From Afipia birgiae 34632 (GTDB lineage Bacteria > Pseudomonadota > Alphaproteobacteria > Rhizobiales > Xanthobacteraceae): a stretch of 64,000 nucleotides of DNA. The notes below the pieces were generated by a model. The model saw only the letters and a program-made list of their open reading frames with translations. It was not told where the DNA came from and ran no database searches. This document shows, one piece after another, positions 9,114 through 18,295 of this stretch (position 1 is its first letter; each line of letters opens with the position of its first letter). Location: NCBI RefSeq assembly GCF_000308295.2, contig NZ_HG326652.1, positions 2,661,818 to 2,725,817 of the forward strand. Direction: 5' to 3'. A program made the position numbers and the translations under genes.

Positions 9114-9293
9114 TGCGCTCTCCTTCGCCAAATAACTGTCCTTCCCTCTTAGCGTGGAACGCCGATACCCCCTTGATTCATCGCAATCAATTCAACTCGT
9201 CATCATTGGGCGCGCTGGCCTCAAGCTCCGAAGCATGAGCGGCCAGATGACCTAGATCAACACGCGATCACGGCAGACCGCGTTCAATAGGGC

Positions 9294-9494
9294 ATGTGGC
9301 AAGATGTATCGACCGCGCCGTTCAATCGAGATGTCGCGCTAGCCGTTATCGACGACGAAGTGCATGTATTGATTTTTCCATGCATTCGCACCGAGGCTGG
9401 CTGGATGAACGCACAGACAATGAAGCGCGTCGAAGTCACTCCGACCCACTGGCGCAGGTGGCCGGCTGTGACCTATTTCAGCTGCTGCGGATGA
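9294..9494 (+). CDS. Small conserved hypothetical protein
   Basis: 66-residue protein with a WQDVSTAPFNRDVALAVIDD start, a VLIFPC segment and THWRRWP near the end. That pattern recurs in small hypothetical proteins of Bradyrhizobium relatives, from memory. Its last 22 bases overlap the end of the convergent ccoS gene. No signal peptide or membrane segment. Function unknown. A second frame opens two bases later but lacks the conserved pattern. Confidence 0.6.
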   Translation: MWQDVSTAPFNRDVALAVIDDEVHVLIFPCIRTEAGWMNAQTMKRVEVTPTHWRRWPAVTYFSCCG

Positions 9495-9655
9495 CTGGCT
9501 GACGGCACCGCCGGTTCATCATCGGCAATCGCGCGCCACCCAGCGCCGTCGAGGTCATCGTATTGCCCGCTTCTAAGCGACCAGAGGAATCCAAGGAGAC
9601 CAATGAGGCCGAGCGCTAGAGCGATCGGCACGAGATAGACAAGCACCTCCATCAC
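9473..9655 (-). CDS. fixS: cbb3-type oxidase assembly protein CcoS/FixS
   Basis: 60-residue single-membrane-span protein. An N-terminal hydrophobic helix is followed by GFLWSLRSGQYDDLDG, the hallmark CcoS motif. The C-terminal 15 residues are variable. CcoS is needed for cofactor insertion into cbb3 oxidase. Its ATG overlaps the fixI stop by 4 bases, so translation is likely coupled. It is the last gene of fixGHIS. Confidence 0.93.
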   Translation of the reverse strand: MMEVLVYLVPIALALGLIGLLGFLWSLRSGQYDDLDGAGWRAIADDEPAVPSASHPQQLK

Positions 9656-11844
9656 ATCACCTCCGGCGCAACGCGGCGAGCGCGAAGCGAATTCAGCATC
9701 ACTAGTATGGAAGAGCCTGACATGGCGGCCGCTGCAACCAGTGGCGTTGCATATCCAGCGATCGCGATCGGAACAGCAAGAACATTATAGCCGATCGCCA
9801 GCGCCAGATTTTGCCGCATCAACTGAAGCGCCTTGCGCGAGAAGTCGATAGCGGCCAGCACAGGAGCAAGTTCCTTGCCGAGAAAAATCATGTCAGCAGC
9901 GGCCTGGCTCAGATGAGTAGCGCTAACAGGCGACATCGAAACCGACGCCGCCGCTAGCGCGGGCGCATCGTTCAGACCATCGCCAACCATCATGACCTTA
10001 CGACCGCGCTGCTTGAGATCGTCGATATGCGCAATCTTCTCAGCCGGCGTGAGACCCGCACGCCATGCACGGATTCCCAGCACTGCCGCGGCATGCTTTA
10101 CAGCGGATTTACGATCGCCGGAGAGAATTTCGACCAGGACGCCGCGCTTGAGGAGAGCCGACACCGTCGCCGCCGCATCCGGTCTGAGCTGTTGCCGAAC
10201 GGCAAAAACATATCGATCCCGCCCCTTACTGAAGCCAACAGCCGAAATCTCCGGATCCGCACTCAGGATCTCATTCGCCATCCCCTCCGCACCGCAAAAT
10301 GATGGCTTACCGAGCCTGAGTTCGACTCCGTCAATCAAACCTCTGACGCCCTGCCCCGGCTCTTCCACGATCCCTTCCAATGGAGATGCCATCCTCGAGG
10401 CGCGGGCAACTGCCGCCGCAACCGGATGGTGGCTGGCCAGAGCCAACCGTCCTGCCAACTGAAGGACATCGGTGGGAATGGCTCCGGCATTCACCACATC
10501 GAGTTCAGGCAAGGTTAGCGTTCCCGTCTTGTCGAAGACGACCGTATCGACACTTGCGACGCGCTCGACCGCATCGCCTGAATTGAGCAAAACACCCGCA
10601 CGAAACAGCGAACCTGCAACAATAGTCTGCACCGTCGGGATTGCGAGGCCGAGCGCACACGGACAGGTAATGATCAGAACCGCAATCGCGGTAACAATCG
10701 CGTCGTGCCAGCTTGCGCCGAGCGCAACCCATCCCAGCATGGTGAGGAGCGCTGTTACGTGCACCACCGGTGCGTAAAGTCGTGACGCCCGGTCTGCCAG
10801 TTGCACATAGTGTGACCGTGCCTGCAGCGCGTTTTCAAGCAGCCGCGAGATCTCCGCCAGCAGCGTCCCCTCAGCCGCCGCCCCGACCCGTATCCGCAAC
10901 GTGCCTGAAATATTCATCGTTCCTGCATAGACCGCGGTACCGGCCGCCGCCGCCACATACCGTGTCTCACCCGTGATGAGGCTTTGATCTATCTCGGACC
11001 GCCCATCAATGACGGTGCCATCAACAGCGCATCGTTCACCCGGACGCAGAAGCACGATGTCGCCAGCCGCGATGGCGGCAACGGGGATTACGCTGATTTC
11101 CGTGGCGGAAATGAACTTGGTCGCCGTCTCGGCCTTCAGCGCCGCCAGATTCCCCGCAACGGCCCGCGTGCGGCGCCTCATGTTCTGGTCGAGATAGCGC
11201 CCCGCCAGCAGAAAGGTGAGAAGCATGATAGCCGCGTCGAAATAGACATGCTCGGCATGATGAACCGTCTCGACGACCGACATGCCGAGCGCCAGCAAAA
11301 CTCCTATGCTGATGGGAACATCCATGTTGACGCTGCGCGCGCGAAGCACGGCCAATGCCGATCGGAAAAATGGCTGCCCGGCATATGCAGCGGCCGGCAA
11401 GGCGATCAACGCCGACAACCAGTGAAAGAAATCACGCTGCTCGGGAATCATGTCCGTCACGTTGCCTGACCACACCGGCACCGACAGCATCATCACATTC
11501 ATTGTGGCAAAGGCTGCCACACCGAGACACCGCAGTAGAAACTGCGACTGCTCGACTTCAACCACTTCCGCGCGGACCGGCTCGAACGGATAGGCCTTGT
11601 ATCCAAGTGCAGCGAGGCGATCGACGAACTGCGCCGGGTCGAGCGATCCCTTCTTCCACTCCACCGCCAGACGCCGATCGGTCAGGTTTACACGCGCGAG
11701 CGTCACGTCCGGAATCGAGGAAAGCCCGCGCTCGATTTTCATCATGCATCCAGCGCAGGTAACGCCTTCAACCGCGAGATCGAGATGCGCAAGACCTGAG
11801 CCCAGATCCTTGACGTAGTAAGAGAAGTCCCGGATAGCAGCCAT
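9652..11844 (-). CDS. fixI: Copper-exporting-type P1B ATPase FixI/CcoI
   Basis: 730-residue heavy-metal P-type ATPase supplying copper for cbb3 oxidase assembly. The N-terminal HMA domain has GVTCAGC (Cys30, Cys33). Membrane helices follow, then the A-domain SLITGET, the CPC metal site ITCPCALGLAIPT, the phosphorylation motif DKTGTLTLPE, the HP motif ASHHP, and the hinge GDGLNDAPALAAA. Length is normal for FixI. It overlaps fixS by 4 bases, with fixH 9 bases upstream. Confidence 0.96.
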   Translation of the reverse strand: MAAIRDFSYYVKDLGSGLAHLDLAVEGVTCAGCMMKIERGLSSIPDVTLARVNLTDRRLAVEWKKGSLDPAQFVDRLAALGYKAYPFEPVRAEVVEVEQSQFLLRCLGVAAFATMNVMMLSVPVWSGNVTDMIPEQRDFFHWLSALIALPAAAYAGQPFFRSALAVLRARSVNMDVPISIGVLLALGMSVVETVHHAEHVYFDAAIMLLTFLLAGRYLDQNMRRRTRAVAGNLAALKAETATKFISATEISVIPVAAIAAGDIVLLRPGERCAVDGTVIDGRSEIDQSLITGETRYVAAAAGTAVYAGTMNISGTLRIRVGAAAEGTLLAEISRLLENALQARSHYVQLADRASRLYAPVVHVTALLTMLGWVALGASWHDAIVTAIAVLIITCPCALGLAIPTVQTIVAGSLFRAGVLLNSGDAVERVASVDTVVFDKTGTLTLPELDVVNAGAIPTDVLQLAGRLALASHHPVAAAVARASRMASPLEGIVEEPGQGVRGLIDGVELRLGKPSFCGAEGMANEILSADPEISAVGFSKGRDRYVFAVRQQLRPDAAATVSALLKRGVLVEILSGDRKSAVKHAAAVLGIRAWRAGLTPAEKIAHIDDLKQRGRKVMMVGDGLNDAPALAAASVSMSPVSATHLSQAAADMIFLGKELAPVLAAIDFSRKALQLMRQNLALAIGYNVLAVPIAIAGYATPLVAAAAMSGSSILVMLNSLRARRVAPEVM

Positions 11845-11853
11845 GATGCCTCC

Positions 11854-12357
11854 TCAATCGCCCAGCACGACGCGGTTTCGCGACCGGAATACGCGCTTGC
11901 CGCCTGCATCGCCCTCAAGGACCAGGTTCCACTGCCCTGCGAGGATTCCTTCGGCGCTCCCCTTGTAAATGCCGGCCTCAACTTCCGTCAGGGTTACAGT
12001 CCGATCAGCCCGCTTGTCCGCGGGGCGCTCCAGACGGCCGGAAAAATCCAGGCCGGTCAGCGGCGCCCCTTTGCTGTCGCGCGCCACGACCCGAAGGTTG
12101 GCACTGTCGGCGGCGCCGCGCTCAATGCGCGCCACGACCCGCCAGTGACGCGTATCCTGCTCGTGCGCAGCCTGAATCTCACGTTCATAGGCGAGACTCG
12201 CACGGTAGGCACTGTCCACATCTGTTCCGGGCAATGTGTCGATCGCGAATCGCATCATCAACGCATTGACGCCGATCACCACCCCGAAAAAGGCGACGAG
12301 CATGATCAGCACAGCCCGCCCGGTGAGAGGCCTTCCTGCTGTGGTCGAGCTACTCAT
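11854..12357 (-). CDS. fixH: FixH family cbb3 assembly protein
   Basis: About 167 residues from the ATG at 12357. An upstream ATG at 12393 would lie inside the fixG end and is less likely. One N-terminal membrane helix (LIMLVAFFGVVIGVNALMM) is followed by the family segment TLPGTDVDSAYRASLAYEREI and a periplasmic beta-rich domain ending QWNLVLEGDAGGKRVFRSRNRVVL. FixH/CcoH acts with FixI in cbb3 maturation. It lies between fixG and fixI in one operon. Confidence 0.93.
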   Translation of the reverse strand: MSSSTTAGRPLTGRAVLIMLVAFFGVVIGVNALMMRFAIDTLPGTDVDSAYRASLAYEREIQAAHEQDTRHWRVVARIERGAADSANLRVVARDSKGAPLTGLDFSGRLERPADKRADRTVTLTEVEAGIYKGSAEGILAGQWNLVLEGDAGGKRVFRSRNRVVLGD

Positions 12358-12379
12358 GAGAGCTATCCATCTGTGAGTG

Positions 12380-13834
12380 TCATGGGATGACAAAATTGTC
12401 CGTCGCGAACGCCGCTTCCCCGAGGCCTATATCTGTGATGCGAAACGTGAGCGGCGTTGTTTTTGGAAGTTCGCCGGCTGGCTTGGCCGTAACGAGAACA
12501 CGCAACTCTGTTGTTTGATCGCGTCCCAGCACTACCGTCGGCCTGTCCGGTGTGATCGAATCCGCGCCGACCACATGAGCTATCGCACCGCTTACACCGT
12601 CGACATCGATCGCGATCGTCCGATCGAAGCCGCGCTTGTTCAACAAGCGCACCGTGTACGCGTTGCGGATCGAGCCATCGCTCAGTTTGATGGCGACGGG
12701 GTTGCGGTCATGCAGCACGCTAATATCCAGCAATGAACGCGTCAGGAGCGCATACAACATGATGCTTCCGACACCGGCGATCAGGGCGGCATAGACAATT
12801 GTCCGCGGGCGAACGATCTTGAATATCTCGGACTTCCCGGCCCGCCGACGCTGAATGTTAATATCGTTGTCGTAACCGATCAGGCGGATCGGCCTGCCGA
12901 TCTTTGTCATCACGGTGTCGCACGCATCGATGCAAAGGCCGCACTGAATGCAATCCATTTGCGCGCCGTCCCGAATATCGATTCCAGTCGGGCAAACCGC
13001 AACGCATTGGCGGCAGTCGATACAGTCGCCTACCGTCTCACCAAGCGCGCGCCGCTCCAGCGCCTTCTTGAGTGATGTGCGCTCCTCGCCCCGGTCGTAC
13101 TTGTAGGTGACGTTCAGCGCCCACTCGTCGGTCAGGGCCGCCTGGATCCGCGGCCATGGGCACATGTAAACGCAAACCTGCTCGCGCATGAACCCCGCCA
13201 GCACATAGGTCGTGAATGTCAGGATCAGGATCCAGACATAGGCCAGCATCGGCGCCTGGAAGGTCAGGAGTTGCATCACGAGGGTGGGCGCGTTGTTGAA
13301 ATACAAAACCCAGGCGCCGCCCGTCCACCACGCGATCATGATCCAGATCGAATGCTTCAGCACGATTTCAGAACAACGCTGGAGCGTATAGCCCTCCGCG
13401 TCCTTTTTCATGCGCTCGCGGCGATCTCCCTCGATGACGCGCTCGACCGCGTAAAAGAGATCCGTCCAGACCGTTTGCGGGCACAGATAGCCGCACCAGA
13501 TTCGGCCACCGACCGCGTTCATTAGAAACAGCGTCAAGGCGGCGAGGATCAGGAGGCCTGTGAAGTAGTAGACTTCCTGCGGCCAAAGCTCAATGAAGAA
13601 GAAGTAGAAGCGGCTGTTCGGTAGATCCACCAGCACCGCCTGATCGGGCGCACCTACGCCACGGTTCCACCGGATGAATGGCAGAAAGTAGTAGATGCCA
13701 AGGCAAACAACCATCAGCTTCCATTTGATGCTGCGGAATGTTCCCGAGATACTCTGCGGATAGACTTTCTTTTGAGCCGCATACAGCGGCCCATAGTCAT
13801 CGGCTTCTTGATCAGATGTGGTGTTTTGGTTCAT
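12380..13834 (-). CDS. fixG: cbb3 oxidase accessory protein FixG/CcoG
   Basis: 484-residue polytopic membrane ferredoxin-like protein. Membrane helices occupy about residues 30-230, including the GYLCPQTVW loop. Two 4Fe-4S motifs follow (CIDCRQCVAVCP and CIQCGLCIDACD, about residues 270-310), then one further helix and a C-terminal immunoglobulin-like FixG domain. CcoG reduces copper for oxidase assembly. First gene of fixGHIS. A one-mismatch FixK box stands about 58 bases upstream. Confidence 0.96.
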   Translation of the reverse strand: MNQNTTSDQEADDYGPLYAAQKKVYPQSISGTFRSIKWKLMVVCLGIYYFLPFIRWNRGVGAPDQAVLVDLPNSRFYFFFIELWPQEVYYFTGLLILAALTLFLMNAVGGRIWCGYLCPQTVWTDLFYAVERVIEGDRRERMKKDAEGYTLQRCSEIVLKHSIWIMIAWWTGGAWVLYFNNAPTLVMQLLTFQAPMLAYVWILILTFTTYVLAGFMREQVCVYMCPWPRIQAALTDEWALNVTYKYDRGEERTSLKKALERRALGETVGDCIDCRQCVAVCPTGIDIRDGAQMDCIQCGLCIDACDTVMTKIGRPIRLIGYDNDINIQRRRAGKSEIFKIVRPRTIVYAALIAGVGSIMLYALLTRSLLDISVLHDRNPVAIKLSDGSIRNAYTVRLLNKRGFDRTIAIDVDGVSGAIAHVVGADSITPDRPTVVLGRDQTTELRVLVTAKPAGELPKTTPLTFRITDIGLGEAAFATDNFVIP

Positions 13835-13885
13835 GAGGGATTGGCCTCGCGCTACCTCACGATAGCCGTGACTGCTCCAACATTA

Positions 13886-13899
13886 TTGATCCAACTCAA
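13886..13899 (-). promoter_or_regulatory. FixK/FNR box upstream of fixGHIS (one mismatch)
   Basis: TTGAT-CCAA-CTCAA, one base from the TTGAT-N4-ATCAA consensus. Its centre is about 58 bases upstream of the fixG ATG, which fits a class II activator site with a short leader. It sits in the 101-base gap between fixP and fixG, so fixGHIS probably has its own promoter. Confidence 0.75.
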
Positions 13900-13935
13900 G
13901 CCGGAGCCGGATAGCCACGATGCGACTTGCACTCA

Positions 13936-14811
13936 CTATTTTCCGCCGCCGAGCGAATGGACGTAAACCGCCAAGGCCTTGATCGTCGCTGGATCGAGGC
14001 GACCGCTCCAGGCCGGCATGACACCTGCCCGGCCGTTGGTGATGCTCTCGATAATGGCTTGCTCGTCCGATCCATAAAGCCAGATTTTGTCAGTGAGGTC
14101 TGGCGCCCCCTGTTCAATGTTGCCCTTGGCGTTATCGCCGTGACAAGCTGCACAGTTTTCAGCAAATATCTTCTGTCCGGCGACCCGGTCAAAGTCTTTG
14201 GCCGTGGAAAGACCCGACAGCGACCTGACATAGTTGGCGACCGTGACGATCTGGTCCTTCTTCAGGATGCCATCTCTGCCGAAAGCAAGCATGGCCCCTT
14301 CATGCGCCTTGGGATGACCTGATCGCACGCCGAACTCGATGGTTCGACCGATTTGGGCCGCCGAACCGCCCCATAACCATTCGTCGTCGTTCAGATTGGG
14401 GTAGCCTTTCGCACCTGCGCCGCCGCTGCCGTGGCAGGGGGCACAATTGTCACCGAATGCAGCCTTACCGCGCGCGCGCGCCAGCGCGAAAAGCGCCGGG
14501 TCCTTTTCGATATCGGCAAGAGGTGTGACGTTGAGAGATGCCATCTTCGCACCACGAACCTTCTCAAGATTCGCAAGCTCGACTGCGACATCCGCACGCG
14601 ACGAGTATTGGATGAAACCCGTGGTGTAACTTTGAACGAGCGGCCATGCCGGATAAACGATCCAGTATGCGACGGCCCACACAATGGTCGCGTAAAATGT
14701 CAGAATCCACCAGCGTGGCAGCGGAGTGTTCAACTCCTTGATCCCGTCCCACTGGTGTCCTGTTGTGGACGTTCCGGTTACGGAATCAATCTCTTCCTTG
14801 TGATCCGTCAT
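13936..14811 (-). CDS. fixP: cbb3 cytochrome c oxidase subunit III, dihaem cytochrome FixP
   Basis: 291 residues. One N-terminal membrane helix spans about residues 35-55. The periplasmic domain has two haem c sites, C123-APC-H and C220-AAC-H, each with a downstream Met-ligand region. FixP passes electrons to FixO/FixN. It starts 6 bases after the fixQ stop. The length matches Bradyrhizobium FixP. Confidence 0.97.
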   Translation of the reverse strand: MTDHKEEIDSVTGTSTTGHQWDGIKELNTPLPRWWILTFYATIVWAVAYWIVYPAWPLVQSYTTGFIQYSSRADVAVELANLEKVRGAKMASLNVTPLADIEKDPALFALARARGKAAFGDNCAPCHGSGGAGAKGYPNLNDDEWLWGGSAAQIGRTIEFGVRSGHPKAHEGAMLAFGRDGILKKDQIVTVANYVRSLSGLSTAKDFDRVAGQKIFAENCAACHGDNAKGNIEQGAPDLTDKIWLYGSDEQAIIESITNGRAGVMPAWSGRLDPATIKALAVYVHSLGGGK

Positions 14812-14817
14812 AAACCG

Positions 14818-14982
14818 TCAGTCCTCTCGTAGCGGAAGTCGCGATGCGGCATCGAACATCGCCTTGTTGCGAGGCCACAGTGCGTAGACAACAATGGAGA
14901 AAAAGATGCCTACAAATATGGGCGTCCACCAAGTCACGACAAAACCAGACACGGCATTCTGGACGGTAAGAATCGCTTTCAT
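14818..14982 (-). CDS. fixQ: cbb3 oxidase subunit IV FixQ/CcoQ
   Basis: 54-codon gene read by hand between fixO and fixP. The product starts MKAILTVQN, has one membrane helix containing the TWWTPIFVGIFFSIV stretch, then YALWPRNKAMFDAASRLPL and a short acidic end. This is the CcoQ pattern and its normal position. The stop is 6 bases before the fixP ATG. CcoQ stabilises the FixN-FixP interaction. Confidence 0.93.
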   Translation of the reverse strand: MKAILTVQNAVSGFVVTWWTPIFVGIFFSIVVYALWPRNKAMFDAASRLPLRED

Positions 14983-14994
14983 GTCCTGGTTTTC

Positions 14995-15729
14995 CTATCG
15001 AAGGTTCGCTTTTTCGTCGTACAGCTTGAAATCGACAAGCGTACCAAGCATCTGCAGGTAGGCAACCAGCGCGTCCATCTCGGTCGGATTTCCCGGCTTG
15101 CCATCAAAATTCCGCGCAATCGCCTTCGGATAACGCTTCGTCAAGCCGTCGACGTCACCGTTATCCGGATCGACCTGCGCTTTGAGATCCGCGGCCGCGT
15201 TGGCGATCTGCTCGTCCGAATACGGCACGCCCACCGTGCGGTTCGCGCGCAGGTGACCGGCAATGGTTGATGCATCGACTTCGGTCTCTGACAGAAACGG
15301 ATAGCCCGGCATAACCGATTGCGGCACGATGGCGCGCGGATTCACCAGATGCGTGACGTGCCACTCATCTGAGTATTTTGCGCCGACGCGAGCGAGATCA
15401 GGGCCTGTCCGCTTGGAGCCCCACTGAAACGGATGATCGTACATACTCTCCGCCGCGAGCGAATAGTGCCCGTAGCGCTCGACTTCATCGCGCAGCGGAC
15501 GGATCATCTGCGAATGGCAGAGATAGCAACCCTCGCGGACATAGACATTGCGCCCGGCCAGCTCGAGGGGAGTGTACGGCCGCATGCCGTCGACCTTCTC
15601 GATCGTGCTCTTCAGGTAGAACAATGGTGTTATTTCAACGAGACCACCGATCGCAATAACTGCGAGAATTCCGATAATGAGGATGACAGAATTCTTCTCG
15701 AAGATCTGATGACGTTTCCAGAATGACAT
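14995..15729 (-). CDS. fixO: cbb3 cytochrome c oxidase subunit II FixO
   Basis: 244 residues from the ATG at 15729, which has a GAGGAG ribosome site 7 bases upstream; the frame extends to 15744. The N-terminal membrane anchor covers about residues 14-32. One haem c site, C68-YLC-H, is followed by [16 protein letters not shown], the standard FixO signature. It lies immediately after fixN and just before fixQ. Confidence 0.97.
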   Translation of the reverse strand: MSFWKRHQIFEKNSVILIIGILAVIAIGGLVEITPLFYLKSTIEKVDGMRPYTPLELAGRNVYVREGCYLCHSQMIRPLRDEVERYGHYSLAAESMYDHPFQWGSKRTGPDLARVGAKYSDEWHVTHLVNPRAIVPQSVMPGYPFLSETEVDASTIAGHLRANRTVGVPYSDEQIANAAADLKAQVDPDNGDVDGLTKRYPKAIARNFDGKPGNPTEMDALVAYLQMLGTLVDFKLYDEKANLR

Positions 15730-15740
15730 GTGACCGCTCC

Positions 15741-17390
15741 TCACTCGGCAGGTTGAAGAGCAGGCGCCGGCGCGACTTCCGAGACCTCGTCAACACGTAC
15801 AGTCATCCAGAGATTGTAGGTCATGATCAGCGCTCCGATCAGGAACAACGCGCCACCCGCGGCCCGGATGATGTAGAACGGGTGCATCGCTTCGACAGTT
15901 TCGATGAAGGAATATTCAAGGAAGCCGAGCGACGTATAGGCCCGCCACATCAGGCCTTGCAGGATGCCCGATACCCACATGGCGGAGATGTACAGAACGA
16001 TGCCGATTGTCGCGATCCAGAAGTGCCAGTTGACGAGTTTGAGACTGTAGAGCCCCTTTCGATTCCACAGCCATGGCACGAGGCAATAGAGCGCGCCGAA
16101 AGAAACGAATCCGACCCATCCGAGCGCACCCGAATGCACGTGGCCGATCGTCCAGTCCGTGTAATGGCTCAGCGAATTGACGGCCTTGATCGACATCAAC
16201 GGTCCTTCGAACGTCGCCATGCCGTAGAAAGCGACGGAAACGACCATCATCCGAAGAACCGGATCGGTACGCAGCTTGTCCCACGCACCGGACAGCGTCA
16301 TCAGACCGTTGATCATGCCGCCCCATGACGGCATCCACAACATGATGGAGAACGTCATGCCGAGCGTCTGCGCCCAGTCCGGAAGAGCGGTATAGTGGAG
16401 GTGATGCGGGCCTGCCCAGATGTACAGGAAAATGATCGCCCAAAAGTGGATGATCGAAAGACGATAAGAATAGACCGGCCGCTCCGCCCGCTTCGGAATG
16501 AAGTAGTACATGATAGCGAGGAAGCCGGCAGTCAGGAAAAAACCGACTGCGTTGTGGCCGTACCACCACTGGAACATCGCATCCTGTACGCCGCCCCACG
16601 CGATGTAGGACTTCGAACCGAACAACGATACCGGCACCCCCGGATTGTTACCGAGGTGAAGCACCGCGATGGTGACGATGAATGCAAGATAGAACCAGTT
16701 CGCGACGAAGATATGAGGTTCCTTGCGCTTGACCAGTGTTGCAAGAAACACGAGCAGGTAGGTCACCCATACAATCGTCAACAGGAGGTCGGCGTACCAT
16801 TCCGGCTCGGCATACTCCTTCGACTGCGTCACGCCGAGCAGATAGCCGGTACCTGCGATCAGAATGAAGAAATTGTATCCGAGCACAACGAACCAGGGAG
16901 CGAGATCGCCCGCGAGGCGTACACGACATGTCCTCTGTACGACATAGAGGGACGTCGCGATAAGAACGTTACCGCCAAACGCGAAAACGACCGCCGAGGT
17001 ATGTAACGGTCGCATCCGCCCGAACGTCGTCCACGGCAGATCGAAGTTCAACGCCGGCCATGCGAGCTGCGAAGCGATGAGAAGACCGACGGCGAATCCG
17101 GCGACCCCCCAGACCACCGCCATCACCGAGGCGAATTTGATCGGCCCGAAGCTATAGTTCGGTTGACCGTTGATTTCCTGTGGAGGCAGAGATGCCGGCC
17201 GGTCGAAATAGCGATTCACGATAGCGAACGTAGCCAGCAGACTGGCCGCTGCGCTCACCCATGCATGAAATGCGAATGCTGTATCGTGCGCCCTTGCCGC
17301 AGCGACGATGCAGAGCAACACTGAAGACGCAAAAAAGGCAGCCAGGCTGCCCTCTCCGAACGTCATCCACTTGATCTCTTGTCGGTTCAT
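15741..17390 (-). CDS. fixN: cbb3 cytochrome c oxidase catalytic subunit I FixN
   Basis: About 549 residues with twelve or so membrane helices and the haem/CuB histidines of the haem-copper family ([68 protein letters not shown]). The frame is open to 17429. The ATG at 17390 is chosen because the perfect FixK box at 17448-17461 would place transcription initiation near 17414, downstream of the earlier ATG. First gene of fixNOQP, the high-affinity terminal oxidase used at low oxygen. Confidence 0.97.
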   Translation of the reverse strand: MNRQEIKWMTFGEGSLAAFFASSVLLCIVAAARAHDTAFAFHAWVSAAASLLATFAIVNRYFDRPASLPPQEINGQPNYSFGPIKFASVMAVVWGVAGFAVGLLIASQLAWPALNFDLPWTTFGRMRPLHTSAVVFAFGGNVLIATSLYVVQRTCRVRLAGDLAPWFVVLGYNFFILIAGTGYLLGVTQSKEYAEPEWYADLLLTIVWVTYLLVFLATLVKRKEPHIFVANWFYLAFIVTIAVLHLGNNPGVPVSLFGSKSYIAWGGVQDAMFQWWYGHNAVGFFLTAGFLAIMYYFIPKRAERPVYSYRLSIIHFWAIIFLYIWAGPHHLHYTALPDWAQTLGMTFSIMLWMPSWGGMINGLMTLSGAWDKLRTDPVLRMMVVSVAFYGMATFEGPLMSIKAVNSLSHYTDWTIGHVHSGALGWVGFVSFGALYCLVPWLWNRKGLYSLKLVNWHFWIATIGIVLYISAMWVSGILQGLMWRAYTSLGFLEYSFIETVEAMHPFYIIRAAGGALFLIGALIMTYNLWMTVRVDEVSEVAPAPALQPAE

Positions 17391-17447
17391 GATTGAAATT
17401 TCTCGGTGCTTGTCCACATCATCAATCATGACCTTGCGTTGAGAAAC

Positions 17448-17461
17448 TTGATCGAGATCAA
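17448..17461 (-). promoter_or_regulatory. Perfect FixK/FNR box of fixNOQP
   Basis: TTGATCGAGATCAA, an exact match to TTGAT-N4-ATCAA, centred 64 bases upstream of the chosen fixN start. This is the classical anaerobox position for fixNOQP in rhizobia and relatives. Confidence 0.92.
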
Positions 17462-17492
17462 CCGCGCACCAATCTGCCCCGATCTTATCGAG

Positions 17493-17933
17493 TCAAACCT
17501 GCAGCGGTGGGGTGCGCTGTTCGGCGGCCGCTTCGCTCTTCGCGCGCAAAGCTTCCAGAGTGAATGTGTTGGGGCAGTAATCTGACCGGCCGGATTTTTT
17601 CTGCTGAAAGTCGCTGGCGCATCGCTTTGCCGAGGAGCAACTCGCGCAAACGCGATTGAGGTCGCCGAATTGCTTCGGATACCGATTCTGCAGGAGTTCC
17701 TCGGATAGTCCTATTTCCACAAGCCGTTGCTTCAGAAGCGCCTGCACACCGACGTCACTTTTGGCAACCACTAACAGCTCGGAGACGGATACTCCGAAGT
17801 CTCTGGCAATCCTGTTGATTTCCTCCGGATCCAGCTTCCGCAATTCATCCGATTGGCTGAATCGATGCGAGAGCCTCTTTGCCCACGAAACAACATGACC
17901 AATCATCGGAACACTTCCGAAACGTCGCTCCAT
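17493..17933 (-). CDS. DUF6455-like cysteine-rich protein
   Basis: About 146 residues from the ATG at 17933, which follows an excellent AGGAGGAATCG ribosome site; the open frame runs to 18098 but the extra part overlaps the small upstream gene. The N-terminal half is helical (LDPEEINRIARDFGVSVSELL). The C-terminal half carries four spaced Cys: RVCASCSSAKRCASDF and SDYCPNTFTLEAL, a likely metal-binding pattern. No membrane segment. It is the second gene behind the FixK box at 18223-18236, so it is probably induced under microaerobic conditions. Function unknown. Confidence 0.8.
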   Translation of the reverse strand: MERRFGSVPMIGHVVSWAKRLSHRFSQSDELRKLDPEEINRIARDFGVSVSELLVVAKSDVGVQALLKQRLVEIGLSEELLQNRYPKQFGDLNRVCASCSSAKRCASDFQQKKSGRSDYCPNTFTLEALRAKSEAAAEQRTPPLQV

Positions 17934-18025
17934 CGATTCCTCCTGCATCTGAACGAGATTCTTCCGTGGACTGGACGAGATCGCCAGGATCCACAAAACC
18001 GCGGCAAGTGTTTCTGGTTGACCGC

Positions 18026-18169
18026 TCAGAACGCCCTTCGCCGGGGCTTTGCAACATCGTTCTTCAAGCGATGTGGCCTCGTCTGAAAATCCGCCCACAT
18101 CAGAACAGCACCAAACATTACAAACATGGTCACGATAATCGCAGACAGAATCATTGCATTGGCAGGCAT
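18026..18169 (-). CDS. 47-residue single-span membrane protein in the FixK regulon
   Basis: Read by hand. It starts MPANAMILSAIIV and has one hydrophobic helix (about residues 6-25) rich in Met and Phe, then WADFQTRPHRLKND and an Arg/Lys-rich tail. A GGGAGACGG stretch ends 2 bases before the ATG. The perfect FixK box is centred 60 bases upstream, the same geometry as fixN. Its size and position resemble small accessory subunits of respiratory oxidases, but no family is recognised with certainty. The DUF6455 gene follows. Confidence 0.75.
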   Translation of the reverse strand: MPANAMILSAIIVTMFVMFGAVLMWADFQTRPHRLKNDVAKPRRRAF

Positions 18170-18222
18170 AGCCGTCTCCCGTTTGTCAGGGAGCAGCGTG
18201 GAGCACCTGTCAAACGCCGTCT

Positions 18223-18236
18223 TTGATGCGGATCAA
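18223..18236 (-). promoter_or_regulatory. Perfect FixK/FNR box before the 47-residue membrane protein gene
   Basis: TTGATGCGGATCAA, an exact consensus match. It lies between the end of the FNR-type gene (18296) and the small membrane protein (start 18169), centred 60 bases before the latter. Confidence 0.88.
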
Positions 18237-18295
18237 TTTAGGGCGGCTATTGACGCAATTTGCGTCCGGGACAATCCAGCGTGAAACAGTGAGAG

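Noticed and set aside
9173..9190. TTGATT-CATCGC-AATCAA inverted repeat before the first Usp gene
   Set aside because: Looks FNR-like but the half-sites are 8 bases apart instead of 4, so it is not called a FixK box.
17934..18098. N-terminal extension of the DUF6455 gene
   Set aside because: It overlaps the 47-residue membrane protein in another frame, while an ideal ribosome site precedes the ATG at 17933.
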